DNA of 64,000 nt from Burkholderiales bacterium (GCA_947453625.1 CANGHK010000028.1:1-64000); one strand, 5' to 3'; counted from the first letter of the stretch, positions 11,702 to 21,910 are shown. Numbers and translations are program-made. Notes: a model not told the origin generated them from the letters alone.

Positions 11702-12790
11702 ATGTCCTTGATCGCCGCAACCGCCAACCCGCTGCTGGAACAGGCGCTGCGGGCCAAGCTGCAACGCCGCGAACTGGGCCAGGGCGGGCTGGGCGAACTG
11801 GAGCCGGTGGCCGTCAGGCTGGGCTTGTTGCAGCACTCGCTCAAGCCGCGCCTGCGCGAGCCGCAACTGGTGATCTTTGCCGCCGACCATGGTCTGGCGG
11901 TCGACGGCATACACGCCGGGCCCGGCCAGCAGACCGACGAGCGGGTGATGCAGATCCTGACCGGGCAGCCGCCGCTGGCCTTGTTGGCGCGGCTGCACGG
12001 GCTGGCGCTGGCTGTCGTCGATTGCGGCGTGGCGAACCGGCTGCCGGCGCATGAACGCCTGGTCCAGCGCAAGATCGCCCATGGCACCCGAAATGCCCGC
12101 GTCGGCAGCGCGATGAGCCTGGAGCAGGCCCATGCCGCGATCCGCGCCGGCATGGAGATAGCCGACAGCCTGCGTGGCAACCTGCTGGCCTGCGCCGGGC
12201 TGGGGGTGGGATCGCACGAGAGCGCGGCGCTGGTGCTGTCGCAACTGACCGCCACCCCGGTGCGGGACTTGATCGTCAACGGTCCGCAGATGAACCCCGA
12301 CCAGCTGACCCACCTGATGATGGTGGTCCAGGGGGCGCAAGGCCGTCACCGCGACACCACCGATGCGGTCGAGGTGCTGGCCGCGTTTGGCGGCTTCGAG
12401 ACCGCGGTGATGGTCGGCGCGATGCTGGTGGCCGCAAGCAAGCGCCACCTGATCATGGTCGACGGCATCGCCGCCTGCGCGGCGCTGCTGGTGGCCTCGC
12501 GGATCGCCGAATCGGTGACCGACTACGCCGTCTTCTGCCGCAGCCAGACCCACCAGGGCCTGGACAAGGCGCTGTCGCTGTTCCAGGCCAGCGCGCTGCT
12601 CGAACTCGGCCTGGAAGCCATGGACGGCACCGGCGCCTGCCTGTCCTGGCCGCTGATCAACAGTGCGGCCACCCTGCTCGCCCACCTGGTAGAGACCGAC
12701 GACGGCCCGTCGCAGCCGGCGGGCATGGACCCGCCTGTGATCCAGAGCCTGTACGACCCGGACCACCCGACCCTGCCCGGCATGCCCTGA
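11702..12790 (+). CDS. cobT: Nicotinate-nucleotide--dimethylbenzimidazole phosphoribosyltransferase (CobT), variant active site
   Basis: CobT activates the lower-ligand base of cobalamin by transferring phosphoribose from nicotinate mononucleotide. The 362-residue length and the motifs AADHGL, GGFETAVMVG and VDGIAACAALLVAS fit the family. The catalytic segment, normally reading GEGTGA with a Glu base, here reads MDGTGACL, with Asp308 in that place. The protein may therefore be a slower or altered-specificity paralogue. It stands alone, with no cobU, cobS or cobC nearby. It starts 25 bp after ilvA and may be co-transcribed with it. Confidence 0.85.
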   Translation: MSLIAATANPLLEQALRAKLQRRELGQGGLGELEPVAVRLGLLQHSLKPRLREPQLVIFAADHGLAVDGIHAGPGQQTDERVMQILTGQPPLALLARLHGLALAVVDCGVANRLPAHERLVQRKIAHGTRNARVGSAMSLEQAHAAIRAGMEIADSLRGNLLACAGLGVGSHESAALVLSQLTATPVRDLIVNGPQMNPDQLTHLMMVVQGAQGRHRDTTDAVEVLAAFGGFETAVMVGAMLVAASKRHLIMVDGIAACAALLVASRIAESVTDYAVFCRSQTHQGLDKALSLFQASALLELGLEAMDGTGACLSWPLINSAATLLAHLVETDDGPSQPAGMDPPVIQSLYDPDHPTLPGMP

Positions 12791-12809
12791 CCCGGAAGGT
12801 CGGCACACG

Positions 12810-12832
12810 AAAAAGCCGCCCGAAGGCGGCTT
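12810..12832 (-). terminator. Shared terminator between cobT and erpA
   Basis: The GCCGCC/GGCGGC stem with the loop reading UUCG on the minus strand is the same hairpin as the one after the porin. On the minus strand it is followed by five U residues and ends erpA. On the plus strand the tail is TTGTT, which could also slow transcription leaving cobT. Confidence 0.85.
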
Positions 12833-12851
12833 GTTGCTGGCGACAAAGCGC

Positions 12852-13223
12852 TCAGGCCGAGAAGCTGGATCCGCAGCCGCAGGTGGTGGTCGCGTTCGGG
12901 TTCTTGATCACGAACTGCGCGCCCTGCAGGTCTTCCTTGTAGTCGATCTCGGCGCCGCCCAGGTACTGCAGGCTCATCGCGTCGATCAGCAGCGTGACGC
13001 CGTTCTTGCTCATCTGCGTGTCGTCGTCGTTGACGACTTCGTCGAAGGTGAAGCCGTACTGGAAGCCCGAGCAACCCCCGCCCTGCACGAAGACGCGCAG
13101 CTTGAGCGACGGGTTGCCTTCTTCGGCCACCAGATCAGCCACCTTGGCGGCGGCGCTGTCGGTGAAGACGAGCGGCGGCGGCATCTCAAGGTCAGCGTCC
13201 AGATTTTCAACAACGGCGTTCAT
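12852..13223 (-). CDS. erpA: Iron-sulfur cluster insertion protein ErpA
   Basis: This A-type carrier delivers Fe-S clusters to target proteins in the cytoplasm. It is 123 residues, with the three conserved cysteines Cys51 ([11 protein letters not shown]), Cys115 and Cys117 ([11 protein letters not shown]). The N-terminal 12 residues before the HesB-like domain are typical of betaproteobacterial ErpA. A GGAG ribosome-binding site lies 5 bases before the ATG. It is monocistronic, ends at a UUCG terminator and lies downstream of rplM-rpsI, a common Burkholderiales order. Confidence 0.93.
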   Translation of the reverse strand: MNAVVENLDADLEMPPPLVFTDSAAAKVADLVAEEGNPSLKLRVFVQGGGCSGFQYGFTFDEVVNDDDTQMSKNGVTLLIDAMSLQYLGGAEIDYKEDLQGAQFVIKNPNATTTCGCGSSFSA

Positions 13224-13410
13224 GGGATCTCCAGCAGGGGATGGGACTGTGCCTGAACAATGCAGGCGATCTTGGACTCAGGACATCCGGGATTTCCAGA
13301 CCGATATGCGGCCAGAGCCCCGAAAACCCAGAGAATTTGCCATGGATGGTCCCACAGCGGGGCTTGACCTTGCAGCGCACCCGGTCTTGCGGCGATGGCC
13401 AAACAGCAAA

Positions 13411-13428
13411 GGCCGCTCGAAAGCGGCC
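13411..13428 (-). terminator. Terminator downstream of rplM-rpsI
   Basis: A 7-bp stem GGCCGCT/AGCGGCC has a loop reading UUCG on the minus strand and is followed there by a short U-rich tail (UUUGCUGUUU). It sits 88 bp past the rpsI stop. The remainder of the 13224-13515 gap contains the erpA upstream region and no gene that I can see. Confidence 0.7.
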
Positions 13429-13515
13429 CTTGCCTGGGCGAAAAACGCGCCAGAAAAGCGCACGCCACCAACGCGCACGCCACAAACGCGAAGCCCAGGG
13501 GCCTCGCGTCTGAAT

Positions 13516-13908
13516 TCAGCGCTTGCTGAACTGCTTCCGACGACGCGCGCCGTGCAGGCCAACCTTCTTGCGCTCGACTTCACGCGCATCGCGCGTGACG
13601 AAACCGGCGCGGCTCAGGTCGGGCTTTAGCGTCGCGTCGTAGTCGATCAGCGCACGCGTGATGCCGTGACGCACCGCGCCGGCCTGGCCCGATTCACCAC
13701 CGCCACGCACGTTGATCTTGATGTCGAACGCCGTCTCGTTGTTCGTCAGCATCAGCGGCTGCTTGACGATCATGATCGAGGTCTGACGGCCGAAATAATC
13801 GGTCACCGTCTTGCCGTTGACCATGATCAGGCCTTCGCCGCGCTTCATGAAGACACGGGCCACCGACGATTTGCGGCGGCCGGTGCCGTAGTTCCAATTA
13901 CCGATCAT
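13516..13908 (-). CDS. rpsI: 30S ribosomal protein S9
   Basis: S9 is a small-subunit head protein whose C-terminal tail reaches the P-site tRNA. The 130-residue product [20 protein letters not shown] ends in the conserved RRKQFSKR tail. An AAGGAG site lies 5 bases before the ATG at 13908, which favours this start over the GTG three bases upstream. The ribosome-binding site overlaps the rplM stop codon, so translation of the two genes is probably coupled. Confidence 0.98.
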   Translation of the reverse strand: MIGNWNYGTGRRKSSVARVFMKRGEGLIMVNGKTVTDYFGRQTSIMIVKQPLMLTNNETAFDIKINVRGGGESGQAGAVRHGITRALIDYDATLKPDLSRAGFVTRDAREVERKKVGLHGARRRKQFSKR

Positions 13909-13917
13909 CACCGCTCC

Positions 13918-14361
13918 TTAGATTTCCAGCGCTGCGATTACCAGCGCTTTGGGCTGCTGGGCGGTGTGCGGATGCGTGGCTCCGGCATACACCTTCAGCT
14001 TCTTGATCATCGCGTAGCCGAGCGGGCCCTTGGGCAGCATGCCCTTGACCGCCTTCTCGATAGCGCGGCCGGGGTGCTTGGCCTGCATTTCCTTGAAGGT
14101 GGTGGCATGAATGCCGCCGGGATAGCCCGAGTGGCGGTAATAGACCTTGTCTTCGGACTTGTTGCCCGTGACACGGATCTTGTCGGCATTGACGATGACA
14201 ATGAAATCACCGGTATCGACGTGAGGCGTGTAAATGGCCTTGTGCTTGCCACGCAAACGGAGTGCCACTTCGCTGGCAACACGTCCGAGCACCTTGTCGG
14301 TGGCGTCAAGCACAAACCACTCGTGCGTCACTTCGGCCGGTTTGGCGCTGAAGGTCTTCAT
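13918..14361 (-). CDS. rplM: 50S ribosomal protein L13
   Basis: L13 is an early-assembly large-subunit protein. The start at 14361 gives [20 protein letters not shown] and 147 residues. Standard blocks are [26 protein letters not shown] and [20 protein letters not shown]. The C-terminus ([12 protein letters not shown]) is a few residues longer than the usual 142. A longer in-frame reading upstream is not L13-like. It is the first gene of the rplM-rpsI pair. Confidence 0.98.
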   Translation of the reverse strand: MKTFSAKPAEVTHEWFVLDATDKVLGRVASEVALRLRGKHKAIYTPHVDTGDFIVIVNADKIRVTGNKSEDKVYYRHSGYPGGIHATTFKEMQAKHPGRAIEKAVKGMLPKGPLGYAMIKKLKVYAGATHPHTAQQPKALVIAALEI

Positions 14362-14426
14362 GAGAGTCTTTCGGGTTGGGTCGTCGCCCACCATGGGCTC
14401 CGCACCTGTGATGGCACTGCGGTGTG

Positions 14427-14455
14427 GTCTTGCTCTTGTCTTGCTCTTGTCTTGC
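14427..14455. repeat. Short tandem repeat upstream of rplM
   Basis: About 2.6 copies of an 11-bp unit (GTCTTGCTCTT) lie 66 bp upstream of rplM, in the presumed leader of the ribosomal operon. The rest of the 371-bp gap between rplM and the GNAT gene (14362-14732) shows no gene. It must hold both divergent promoters. Confidence 0.6.
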
Positions 14456-14732
14456 ATTAGCCCGCCCGCAACCTCGGAACCGCTTATCAGGGCGACCTCT
14501 CGGTTTTCAGGCACAGCCTCCCAGGCCCTGGCAGCCAGTTCGAACGAACGAACCCACTGCAACTCTTCAGCCTGACACCTCCCCGCCATCATTGGGGACA
14601 GCCGAACATTGTAGCCGGAGAAGGCCTTGCCTTGCCGCGGGACAAGCCACGCCGAACCGACACCCAGCGGCCTACAGACAATGCTGCTTTCCCGTAGTAT
14701 CAGGGTTTGTACCTATCAACCGGTCAATCGCC

Positions 14733-15443
14733 ATGACATCCGCACCCCAGCATCCCGATCATGACCAGGCCACGCGCCACGCGGTCCCGGACCCCGCCGT
14801 GCCTGCGGGCGCCGCCACCTGGATCCCGATCCGCTCGCTGTCCGCACGCCAGCGCGGACATGTACTGACCCACCTGACCAGCCTGTGCGATCGCGACCGC
14901 TACCTGCGCTTCGGCTACACGGCCACCGACGATCAGATCGGCCGCTATGTCGCCGGCCTGAATTTCGACCGCGACGAGGTGTTCGGGATCTTCAACCGCC
15001 GACTGGAGGTGATCGCGCTGGCGCATCTGGCTTATCCGAACGCGGATGCGCCCGAGCCCAGGGCGGCTGAATTCGGCGGGTCGGTGGCGGCGCATGCCCG
15101 CGGCCGGGGCTATGGCGCAAGGCTGTTCGAGCACGCGATGCTGCACACCCGCAACCGCGGACTGAACAGCCTGTTCATCCACGCCTTGAGCGAGAACACC
15201 GTGATGCTGCGCATCGCCCGCAAGGCCGGCGCGATGGTGGACCGCGCCGGCAGCGAGTCGGATGCCACCCTCAAATTGCCGAACGAGACCCTGGCCTCGC
15301 AGGTCGAGCAATGGGTCGGTCAGGGTGCAGCCGAGATCGACTACCGCATCAAGCAGCAGGCCCGCATGGTCGACACGCTGGTCGACGCCATCGGCGAAGT
15401 CAAGACCGGCGTGGGCAAGACCGGCCACACCGCCAAGGACTGA
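14733..15443 (+). CDS. GNAT-family N-acetyltransferase
   Basis: This 236-residue cytoplasmic protein has an acetyl-CoA transferase fold. The core runs from about residue 28 (WIPIRSLSARQRGHVLTHL) to about 180. The acetyl-CoA binding loop is HARGRGYGARLFEHAM, the motif A region of GNAT enzymes. A C-terminal tail of about 50 residues is predicted helical and has no known match. The ATG at 14733 was chosen because the upstream open frame is antisense to the rplM leader. The substrate is unknown. srkA follows after 70 bp on the same strand. Confidence 0.85.
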   Translation: MTSAPQHPDHDQATRHAVPDPAVPAGAATWIPIRSLSARQRGHVLTHLTSLCDRDRYLRFGYTATDDQIGRYVAGLNFDRDEVFGIFNRRLEVIALAHLAYPNADAPEPRAAEFGGSVAAHARGRGYGARLFEHAMLHTRNRGLNSLFIHALSENTVMLRIARKAGAMVDRAGSESDATLKLPNETLASQVEQWVGQGAAEIDYRIKQQARMVDTLVDAIGEVKTGVGKTGHTAKD

Positions 15444-15513
15444 AGCGCCTGCTATCGTGGTGGATGACCCGCCAACCCACCTCCGCCTGCCCCACTGTTG
15501 ACGGGGTCGGCGC

Positions 15514-16566
15514 TTGACTTCGACCCTCACTTCCGCCCACCCCTTCACCCACCTGACGCCGCAGGCGGTGCTCGATGCGCTGGACGCGGTGGGCGTGCGC
15601 GGCGACGGCCGACTGCTGCAACTCAACAGCTACGAGAACCGGGTGTTCCAGGTGATGCTGGAAGACGGCGGCGCGGCGGTGGCCAAGTTCTACCGGCCAG
15701 GCCGCTGGAGCGACGCGCAGATCGGGGAGGAGCACGCGTTTGCCGCTGAACTGGCGGCGGCCGAAGTGCCGGTGGTCGCACCGCTGCAACTGGCCATCGC
15801 CGACGCGCCGACCGCCACGCTGGCCCATGCGCTGGTAGCCGGGCAGCCGTTCCGGCTGGCGGTCTACCCGCGGCGATCGGGCCATGGCCCGGAACTCGAT
15901 CAGCCCGACACGCTGCGCTGGCTGGGCCGCTTCATCGCCCGGCTGCATGGGGTGGGCGAGCAGCAGCCGTTCACGCAGCGCCGAACGCTGGACGTGGCAA
16001 CCTTCGGCCGGGCAGCGCTGGCGCGGTTGCTGCAGCCCGACACCCTGCCGCAGGCCCAAGCAGGTGCCTGGCGCGCGGCCTGCGAACAGGCGCTGGACGC
16101 GGTGGACGCGGCGCTGGCCGCGGTGCCCGCGCAGACCGTGCGCCTGCACGGCGATTGCCACCCGGGCAACATCCTGTGGCGCGATGTGGACGACAAGCCG
16201 GGTGCCGGCGGCGGCCCGCACATCGTCGACCTGGACGACGCGGTGACCGGCCCGGCGATCCAGGACCTGTGGATGCTGCTGTCGGGCAGCCCGGACGCGA
16301 TGCGCGGCCAGATGGCCACCGTGCTGCAAGGCTACCGCCAGTTCCGCGACTTCGACCAACGCGAACTGGCGCTGATCGAGCCGCTGCGCACGCTGCGCAT
16401 GATCCACCACAGCGCATGGCTGGCCGAGCGCTGGAGCGACCCGGCGTTTCCGCCCGCGTTTCCGTGGTTCGGCACGCCGAGCTACTGGGGCCAGCAGACG
16501 ATCCAGCTGCGCGAGCAGATCGAGGCGATGGCGCAGCCACCGCTCGATCTTGATTGGATAGATTGA
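15514..16566 (+). CDS. srkA: Stress response serine/threonine kinase SrkA (YihE/RdoA)
   Basis: SrkA is a small eukaryotic-like kinase of the aminoglycoside-phosphotransferase fold that counteracts stress-induced death in E. coli. The frame starts with TTG at 15514 (MTSTLTSAHPFTHL) and gives 350 residues; no ATG lies between it and the conserved N-lobe. Family marks are NSYENRVFQV, VAKFYRPGRWS, the catalytic LHGDCHPGNILW near residues 211-222 and HIVDLDDAVTG. It converges on htpG, and a structured repeat lies between the two stop codons. Confidence 0.92.
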   Translation: MTSTLTSAHPFTHLTPQAVLDALDAVGVRGDGRLLQLNSYENRVFQVMLEDGGAAVAKFYRPGRWSDAQIGEEHAFAAELAAAEVPVVAPLQLAIADAPTATLAHALVAGQPFRLAVYPRRSGHGPELDQPDTLRWLGRFIARLHGVGEQQPFTQRRTLDVATFGRAALARLLQPDTLPQAQAGAWRAACEQALDAVDAALAAVPAQTVRLHGDCHPGNILWRDVDDKPGAGGGPHIVDLDDAVTGPAIQDLWMLLSGSPDAMRGQMATVLQGYRQFRDFDQRELALIEPLRTLRMIHHSAWLAERWSDPAFPPAFPWFGTPSYWGQQTIQLREQIEAMAQPPLDLDWID

Positions 16567-16604
16567 GACTCAAGCTGCAAAGCGAGGCAGCGACACCGCA
16601 AGCA

Positions 16605-16685
16605 GACGCCGTGGAACCGGCTCCGCCGGGCCACTGGCGTCCGCCCCCTTGAGGGGAGGCGCGAGAGCGCCTCCGGGGGGTGGGT
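16605..16685 (+). repeat. Structured intergenic repeat, copy 1
   Basis: This roughly 80-bp element folds into three hairpins. The first is a long interrupted stem GACGCC-GTGG-CCGGC paired with GCCGG-CCAC-GGCGTC. The second is CCCC-TTGA-GGGG. The third is GGCGC-GAGA-GCGCC. It ends at the htpG stop codon. A second copy lies in inverted orientation at 21911-21990, with changes that keep the pairing. Its location between convergent genes suggests a terminator or mRNA-end role here. Confidence 0.8.
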
Positions 16686-18580
16686 CAATTCGCGCTCAGG
16701 AGCTGCGTCACCCGCGCCACATAGGCGGCAGGGTCTTCCAGCTGCCCGCCTTCGGCCAGCGTCGCCTGGTCGAACAGGATGTTGGCCAGGTTGTCGAAGC
16801 GGGCGCTGTCATCGGCCTGGGCGGCGAGCTTCTTGACCAGCGCATGCTCGGGGTTCACCTCCAGGATGGGCTGGCTCTTGGGCGCGGACTGGCCGGCCTG
16901 CTTGAGCATGCGCGCCAGGTGGCCGCTCATGTCGCCCTCGTCGACCACCAGGCAGGCCGGTGAATCGACCAGCCTTGTGGTGACGCGGACGTCCTTGGCG
17001 CGGCTGCCCAGCGCCGCCTTGAGCCGGTCCAGCGTGGGCTTGAAGGCCTCGGCGGCCACTTCGGCCTGCTTCTTCTCGTCCTCGTCCTGCAGCGAACCCA
17101 GGTCGACCGCGCCCTTGGCCACGCTTTGCAACGGCTTGCCCTCGAACTCGTAGAGGTGGCTGAGCATCCACTCGTCGACGCGGTCGACCAGCAGCAGCAC
17201 CTCCAGCCCCTTCTTGCGGAAGATCTCGAGCTGCGGGCTGGACTTGGCGGCTGCCAGCGAATCGGCGGCGATGACGTAGATCGCCTCCTGGCCTTCCTTC
17301 ATGCGCGCCACATAGTCGGCCAGCGACACGCCCTCGTCGGCCTGGGTCGAGGCAAAGCGGAACAGCTTGGCCAGGCGCTCGCGGTTGGCGAAGTCCTCGC
17401 CTATGCCTTCTTTCAGCACCGCGCCAAACTCGCCCCAGAACTTCAGGTACTTGGCCTTGTCGTCGGCAGAGTCACTGTTGGCCAGGCTCTCCAGCATGCC
17501 CAGCACGCGCTTGGTCGAGCCCTCGCGGATCGCCTTGACGTCACGGCTTTCCTGCAGCAGCTCGCGGCTGACGTTGAGCGGCAAATCGGCCGAGTCGATC
17601 ACGCCCTTGACGAAGCGCAGGTAGACCGGCATCAGCGCCTCGGCGTCGTCCATGATGAAGACGCGCTTGACGTAGAGCTTGACGCCGCCACGCTTGTCGC
17701 GGTTCCACATGTCCATAGGCGCCTTGGCCGGCACGTAGAGCAGTTGGGTGTACTCGCTGCGGCCCTCGACCCGGTTGTGGGTGTAGGCCAGCGGCGCGTC
17801 CTGGTCGTAGCTGATCTGCTTGTAGAACTCCTGGTACTCGGCGTCGGTGATGTCGCTCTTGGACCGCGCCCACAGCGCAGCGGCCTTGTTCACCGTCTCC
17901 CACTCGTCCTTGACCACCTGCTTGGAGGCCTCGGCATCCCATTCCTCCTTCTTCATCAGGATGGGCAGCGAGATGTGGTCGCTGTACTTGCTGATGATGG
18001 ACTTGAGCTTCCAGGTCGACAGGAACTCGGCCTCCTCGTCGCGCAGGTGCAGGATCACGTCGGTGCCGCGCTGGGTGCGGGTGATGGTTTCCAGCTCGTA
18101 CTCGCCGCTGCCTTCGCTGCTCCAGCGCACCGCCTGGTCGACGGGCAGGCCGGCGCGGCGGGTTTCGACCGTGATGCGGTCGGCGACGATGAAGCCCGAG
18201 TAGAAGCCGACGCCGAACTGGCCTATCAGGTTGGCGTCCTTCTTCTGCTCGCCCTCGAGCTTGGCGACGAACTCGCGCGTGCCGCTCTTGGCGATGGTGC
18301 CCAGGTGCGAGGCAGCTTCTTCGGCGCTCATGCCTATGCCGTTGTCGCGGATCGTCAGCGTCTTGGCCTCGGTGTCGAAGAACACCTGCACCGACAGCTC
18401 GGGTGCGTCCTCCAGCAGCGCGTTGTCGTCCAGCGCCTCGAAGCGCAGCTTGTCGCAGGCGTCGGACGCGTTCGACACCAGTTCGCGCAGGAAGATCTCC
18501 TTGTTGGAGTAGAGCGAGTGGGTGACGAGGTGCAGGATCTGCTTGACTTCGGCTTGGAAGGCGTGGGTTTTCTTGGTCAT
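16685..18580 (-). CDS. htpG: Molecular chaperone HtpG (bacterial Hsp90)
   Basis: HtpG is the ATP-dependent cytosolic Hsp90 homologue. The start at 18580 ([16 protein letters not shown]) gives 631 residues, near the usual 624-640. ATP-lid motifs of the GHKL fold are present: [20 protein letters not shown] and [13 protein letters not shown]. The middle-domain block [21 protein letters not shown] and the C-terminal dimerisation region ([14 protein letters not shown]) are also present. The longer frame upstream of 18580 is not conserved. No clear sigma-32 promoter was identified in the divergent gap to 18779. Confidence 0.97.
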   Translation of the reverse strand: MTKKTHAFQAEVKQILHLVTHSLYSNKEIFLRELVSNASDACDKLRFEALDDNALLEDAPELSVQVFFDTEAKTLTIRDNGIGMSAEEAASHLGTIAKSGTREFVAKLEGEQKKDANLIGQFGVGFYSGFIVADRITVETRRAGLPVDQAVRWSSEGSGEYELETITRTQRGTDVILHLRDEEAEFLSTWKLKSIISKYSDHISLPILMKKEEWDAEASKQVVKDEWETVNKAAALWARSKSDITDAEYQEFYKQISYDQDAPLAYTHNRVEGRSEYTQLLYVPAKAPMDMWNRDKRGGVKLYVKRVFIMDDAEALMPVYLRFVKGVIDSADLPLNVSRELLQESRDVKAIREGSTKRVLGMLESLANSDSADDKAKYLKFWGEFGAVLKEGIGEDFANRERLAKLFRFASTQADEGVSLADYVARMKEGQEAIYVIAADSLAAAKSSPQLEIFRKKGLEVLLLVDRVDEWMLSHLYEFEGKPLQSVAKGAVDLGSLQDEDEKKQAEVAAEAFKPTLDRLKAALGSRAKDVRVTTRLVDSPACLVVDEGDMSGHLARMLKQAGQSAPKSQPILEVNPEHALVKKLAAQADDSARFDNLANILFDQATLAEGGQLEDPAAYVARVTQLLSAN

Positions 18581-18778
18581 GTTGTCGATGGCGGGTGGGA
18601 TTGTTCGAAATTTGTCGGGGGCAGTGCAGGGCGCCGGCAGGGTGTTGCGCCATGCCGACCGCGCCGATTTCCGGCGTACCGGCGACATTTTGGGGCCAAG
18701 CGCCCTGCTTTCAAGACCTGCCCAGGATCGTGGCATGCTCGCAGCTTCGCCCGACCTGGCATCACGCCCCTTCCCTAC

Positions 18779-20050
18779 ATGGCCGACGCGCCCGCCCTGC
18801 CCACACCGACCCCACCCTCGCTGTCGCAGCTCAGGATAGACCGCAGCGCGCCGCTCAGGCGGCGCCGCCGCCGCTGGCCCTGGGCGCTGGGCGTGCTGCT
18901 GATAGCAGGCGCGGCCGCAGCGGTGTTGATGCCGCGCAAGACCGAGGTGCAGGCCAGCGCGGTGCTGGCCGCCTACCCGTCGCAGCAGTACGCCGAGCTC
19001 AGCGCCTCGGGCTATGTGGTGGCCCAGCGCCGCGCGGCGGTGGCCAGCAAGGGCACGGGCAGGCTGGTCGAGTTGCTGGTGCGCGAGGGCAGCGCGGTCA
19101 AGCAGGGCGAGCTGATCGGCCGGCTCGACGCCACCGATGTGCAGGCGGCCATCGCCGCCAGCCAGTCGGGCGTGCTGCAGGCCCAGGCCACCAAACTGCA
19201 GGCCGAGGCCGCGCTGGGCCAGGCGCTGGCTGAACGGGCCAACGCCGAGGTCGAGCTCAAACGCCAGCAGGACTTGCGCGCCCAGGGCTTTGTTTCGCCG
19301 CAGGCGGTGGACGCGGCCGACCGCCGTCTGGCCGTGGCGCGCTCGGCCCAGGCCACCCAGCAGGCCGCGATCGCCGCCGCCCAGGCCGGCATCGCGTTCA
19401 GCCGGACCCAGGTCAAGGTGCAGCAGGTCAACCAGGCCAACACCGAGATCCGCGCGCCTTTCGACGGCGTGGTGCTGGTCAAGAACGCCAACGTCGGCGA
19501 CATGATCACGCCCTTCTCGTCCGCGGCTGGCACCTCGGGCGCGGTGGTGACGATGGCCGACATGGGCACGCTCGAGGTCGAGGCCGATGTCTCCGAGAGC
19601 AACGTGGCGCGCATCAAGCCCGAGCAGCCGGTGGAGATCACGCTGGACGCGCTGCCCGAGATGCGCTTCCGCGGCAACGTCTCGCGCATCGTGCCCACGG
19701 TGGACCGGGCCAAGGCCACCGTGATGACCAAGATCCGCTTCGAGCAGTTGGACCCACGCATCCTGCCCGAGATGAGCGCCAAGGTCAGCTTCCTGTCGCG
19801 GCCGGCCGCCCCCGAGGACCAGAAGCCGGTGATCGCGGTCAACCCCAAGGCGATCACCCAGCGCGACGGCCGGCCCACGGTGTTCCGCATCGCGGGTGAA
19901 CTCGTCGAGGCGGTGCCGGTGACGCTGGGCCGCAAGATCGGCGATCTGCAGGAGCTGACCGGCAGCGCGCTGAAATCAGGCGAGCGGGTGGTGCTGAACC
20001 CTGCCGACGCACTGAAGACAGGCGCCAAGGTGGCGGTGACCGCCAAATGA
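18779..20050 (+). CDS. Periplasmic adaptor (membrane fusion) protein of a MacAB-like exporter
   Basis: This is a HlyD/MacA-type adaptor of 423 residues. A short cytoplasmic tail rich in Arg precedes a single membrane anchor at about residues 38-53 ([16 protein letters not shown]). Next come a lipoyl half ([19 protein letters not shown]), a long alpha-helical hairpin (about residues 120-225, heptad-like and Ala/Gln-rich) and the second lipoyl half with [16 protein letters not shown]. Beta-barrel segments follow ([17 protein letters not shown]). The ATG at 18779 starts the operon; longer readings run antisense through htpG. The gene overlaps the ATPase gene by four bases. Confidence 0.88.
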   Translation: MADAPALPTPTPPSLSQLRIDRSAPLRRRRRRWPWALGVLLIAGAAAAVLMPRKTEVQASAVLAAYPSQQYAELSASGYVVAQRRAAVASKGTGRLVELLVREGSAVKQGELIGRLDATDVQAAIAASQSGVLQAQATKLQAEAALGQALAERANAEVELKRQQDLRAQGFVSPQAVDAADRRLAVARSAQATQQAAIAAAQAGIAFSRTQVKVQQVNQANTEIRAPFDGVVLVKNANVGDMITPFSSAAGTSGAVVTMADMGTLEVEADVSESNVARIKPEQPVEITLDALPEMRFRGNVSRIVPTVDRAKATVMTKIRFEQLDPRILPEMSAKVSFLSRPAAPEDQKPVIAVNPKAITQRDGRPTVFRIAGELVEAVPVTLGRKIGDLQELTGSALKSGERVVLNPADALKTGAKVAVTAK

Positions 20051-20751
20051 CGCTGGCCACACCCGCGCCAGCCCCGCTGATCCGCATCAGCCACCTCAGC
20101 AAGGGCTATGTGCGCGGCGGCCAGCCCATTCCGGTGCTGGTCGACATCCACCTCGACGTGGCGCAGGGCGAATTCGTCGCGCTGATGGGGCCCAGCGGCT
20201 CGGGCAAGAGCACGCTGCTCAACCTGATCGCCGGCATAGACAAGCCCGACAGCGGAACCATCGCGATCGGCGGGGTCGACATCGCGCAACTGTCCGAGGG
20301 CGAGCTGGCCGATTGGCGCGCCGCCAACGTCGGCTTCATTTTTCAGTTCTACAACCTGCTGCCGGTGCTGTCGGCCTTCGACAACGTCGAGTTGCCACTG
20401 CTGCTGACCAGCCTGTCGTCGCGCGAGCGGCACGCGCGGGTGGCCGCGGTGCTGGCCATGGTGGGACTGACCGACCGCGCCGACCATTACCCGAGCGAGT
20501 TGTCGGGCGGCCAGCAGCAGCGGGTGGCGATCGCCCGCGCGCTCGTCACCGACCCGCAGTTGATCGTCGCCGACGAGCCCACCGGCGACCTGGACCGCCA
20601 CACCGGCGAGGAGGTGCTGAGCCTGCTCGACCAACTGGTGCACGAACTGGGCAAGACCATCGTGATGGTCACCCACGACCCGAAAGCCGCGGCCCGCGCC
20701 GGGCGCATGGTGCACCTGGAAAAAGGCGTGCTGGTGGACGAGGTGGTCTAG
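20047..20751 (+). CDS. ABC transporter ATP-binding protein (MacB/LolD type)
   Basis: This 234-residue ATPase is translationally coupled to the adaptor gene through an ATGA overlap. Walker A is GPSGSGKST (residues 48-56), the Q-loop region is [12 protein letters not shown], the signature is LSGGQQQR and Walker B reads [10 protein letters not shown]. The FQFYNLLP stretch is typical of the MacB/LolD/FtsE branch, which powers mechanotransmission rather than solute import. Its partners are the two FtsX-type permeases that follow. Confidence 0.92.
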   Translation: MTLATPAPAPLIRISHLSKGYVRGGQPIPVLVDIHLDVAQGEFVALMGPSGSGKSTLLNLIAGIDKPDSGTIAIGGVDIAQLSEGELADWRAANVGFIFQFYNLLPVLSAFDNVELPLLLTSLSSRERHARVAAVLAMVGLTDRADHYPSELSGGQQQRVAIARALVTDPQLIVADEPTGDLDRHTGEEVLSLLDQLVHELGKTIVMVTHDPKAAARAGRMVHLEKGVLVDEVV

Positions 20752-20755
20752 CCCC

Positions 20756-21910
20756 ATGTTCTTGCTGAAGCTGCTGCTGAAGAACGCCTTCCGCCACAAG
20801 CTGCGCACCGCGCTGACGATGGTCGGGCTGGTGGTTGCGATCAGCGCCTTCGGCCTGCTGCGCACCATCGTCGACGCCTGGTACGCCGGGGTCGAGGGCA
20901 GTTCCAGCACCAGGCTGATCAGCCGCAGCAACATCTCGCTGACTTTTGCGCTGCCGCTGAGCTACGCGCCGCGGCTGCGCGCGGTGGAAGGCGTGCGCCA
21001 GGTCAGCTGGTCGAACTGGTTCGGCGGCGTCTACATCACCGAGCGCAACTTTTTTCCGCAGTTCGCGGTCGACCCGACCACCTACCTGCCGATGTACCCC
21101 GAGTACCGGCTGACCGACGCCGAGAAGCTGGCCTTCTTCCGCGACCGCCAGGGCGTGGTGGTCGGGCGCAAGCTGGCCGACAAATTCGGCTGGAAGGTCG
21201 GCGACGCGATCCCGCTGCGCGGCACCTTCTACCCGGGCACCTGGACCTTCACGCTGCGCGGCATCTGGGACGGCGCCGACGCCAAGACCGACGAGAGCCA
21301 GATGCTGATGCACTGGTCCTACATCAACGAATCGATTCGCAAGCGCTCGCCGCGGCGGGTCGATTCGGTGGGCGTCTACATCCTGGGCATAGACGAGCCC
21401 AACAACGCCGCGCTGATCGGCCAGCGTGTCGACAAGCTGTTCGCCAACTCGCTGGCCGAGACCATGACCGAGACCGAGGCCGCCTTCCAGCTCAGCTTCG
21501 TCTCGATGAGCGAGGCCATCCTGGTGGCGGTGCAGGCGGTGAGCCTGATCATCGTCGTGATCATCATGGCGGTGATGGCCAACACCATGACGATGACCGC
21601 GCGCGAACGCCTGGCCGAGTACGCCACGCTCAAGGCGCTGGGCTTTTCACCAGGTTTCGTGGTGCGGCTGCTGTTCGGCGAGAGCCTGCTGATCGCGGCG
21701 CTGGGCGGCGTGGCCGGCCTGCTGCTGACGCTGCCGCTGGCCGCGGTGTTTCGCAGCGCGGTGGGCACGCTGTTCCCGATCTTCCAGGTCTCGCCGCTGA
21801 CGATGGCGCTGCAACTGGCCGCCGCGCTGGGCGTGGGCGCCGTGGCCGCGGCCTGGCCGGCCTGGAAGATGAGCCGGATCGACATCGTCGCCGGGCTGCG
21901 CCAGATATGA
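20756..21910 (+). CDS. ABC transporter permease, FtsX/MacB type (first)
   Basis: This 384-residue membrane protein has one N-terminal helix (RTALTMVGLVVAISAFGLL), a large periplasmic MacB-type domain (about residues 50-255) and three C-terminal helices. The FtsX domain includes VIIMAVMANTMTMTARERLAEYATLKALG, the conserved coupling region. It begins 4 bp after the ATPase stop. Its TGA abuts the structured repeat, after which a second related permease follows. The pair would form a heterodimeric channel or motor. Confidence 0.9.
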   Translation: MFLLKLLLKNAFRHKLRTALTMVGLVVAISAFGLLRTIVDAWYAGVEGSSSTRLISRSNISLTFALPLSYAPRLRAVEGVRQVSWSNWFGGVYITERNFFPQFAVDPTTYLPMYPEYRLTDAEKLAFFRDRQGVVVGRKLADKFGWKVGDAIPLRGTFYPGTWTFTLRGIWDGADAKTDESQMLMHWSYINESIRKRSPRRVDSVGVYILGIDEPNNAALIGQRVDKLFANSLAETMTETEAAFQLSFVSMSEAILVAVQAVSLIIVVIIMAVMANTMTMTARERLAEYATLKALGFSPGFVVRLLFGESLLIAALGGVAGLLLTLPLAAVFRSAVGTLFPIFQVSPLTMALQLAAALGVGAVAAAWPAWKMSRIDIVAGLRQI

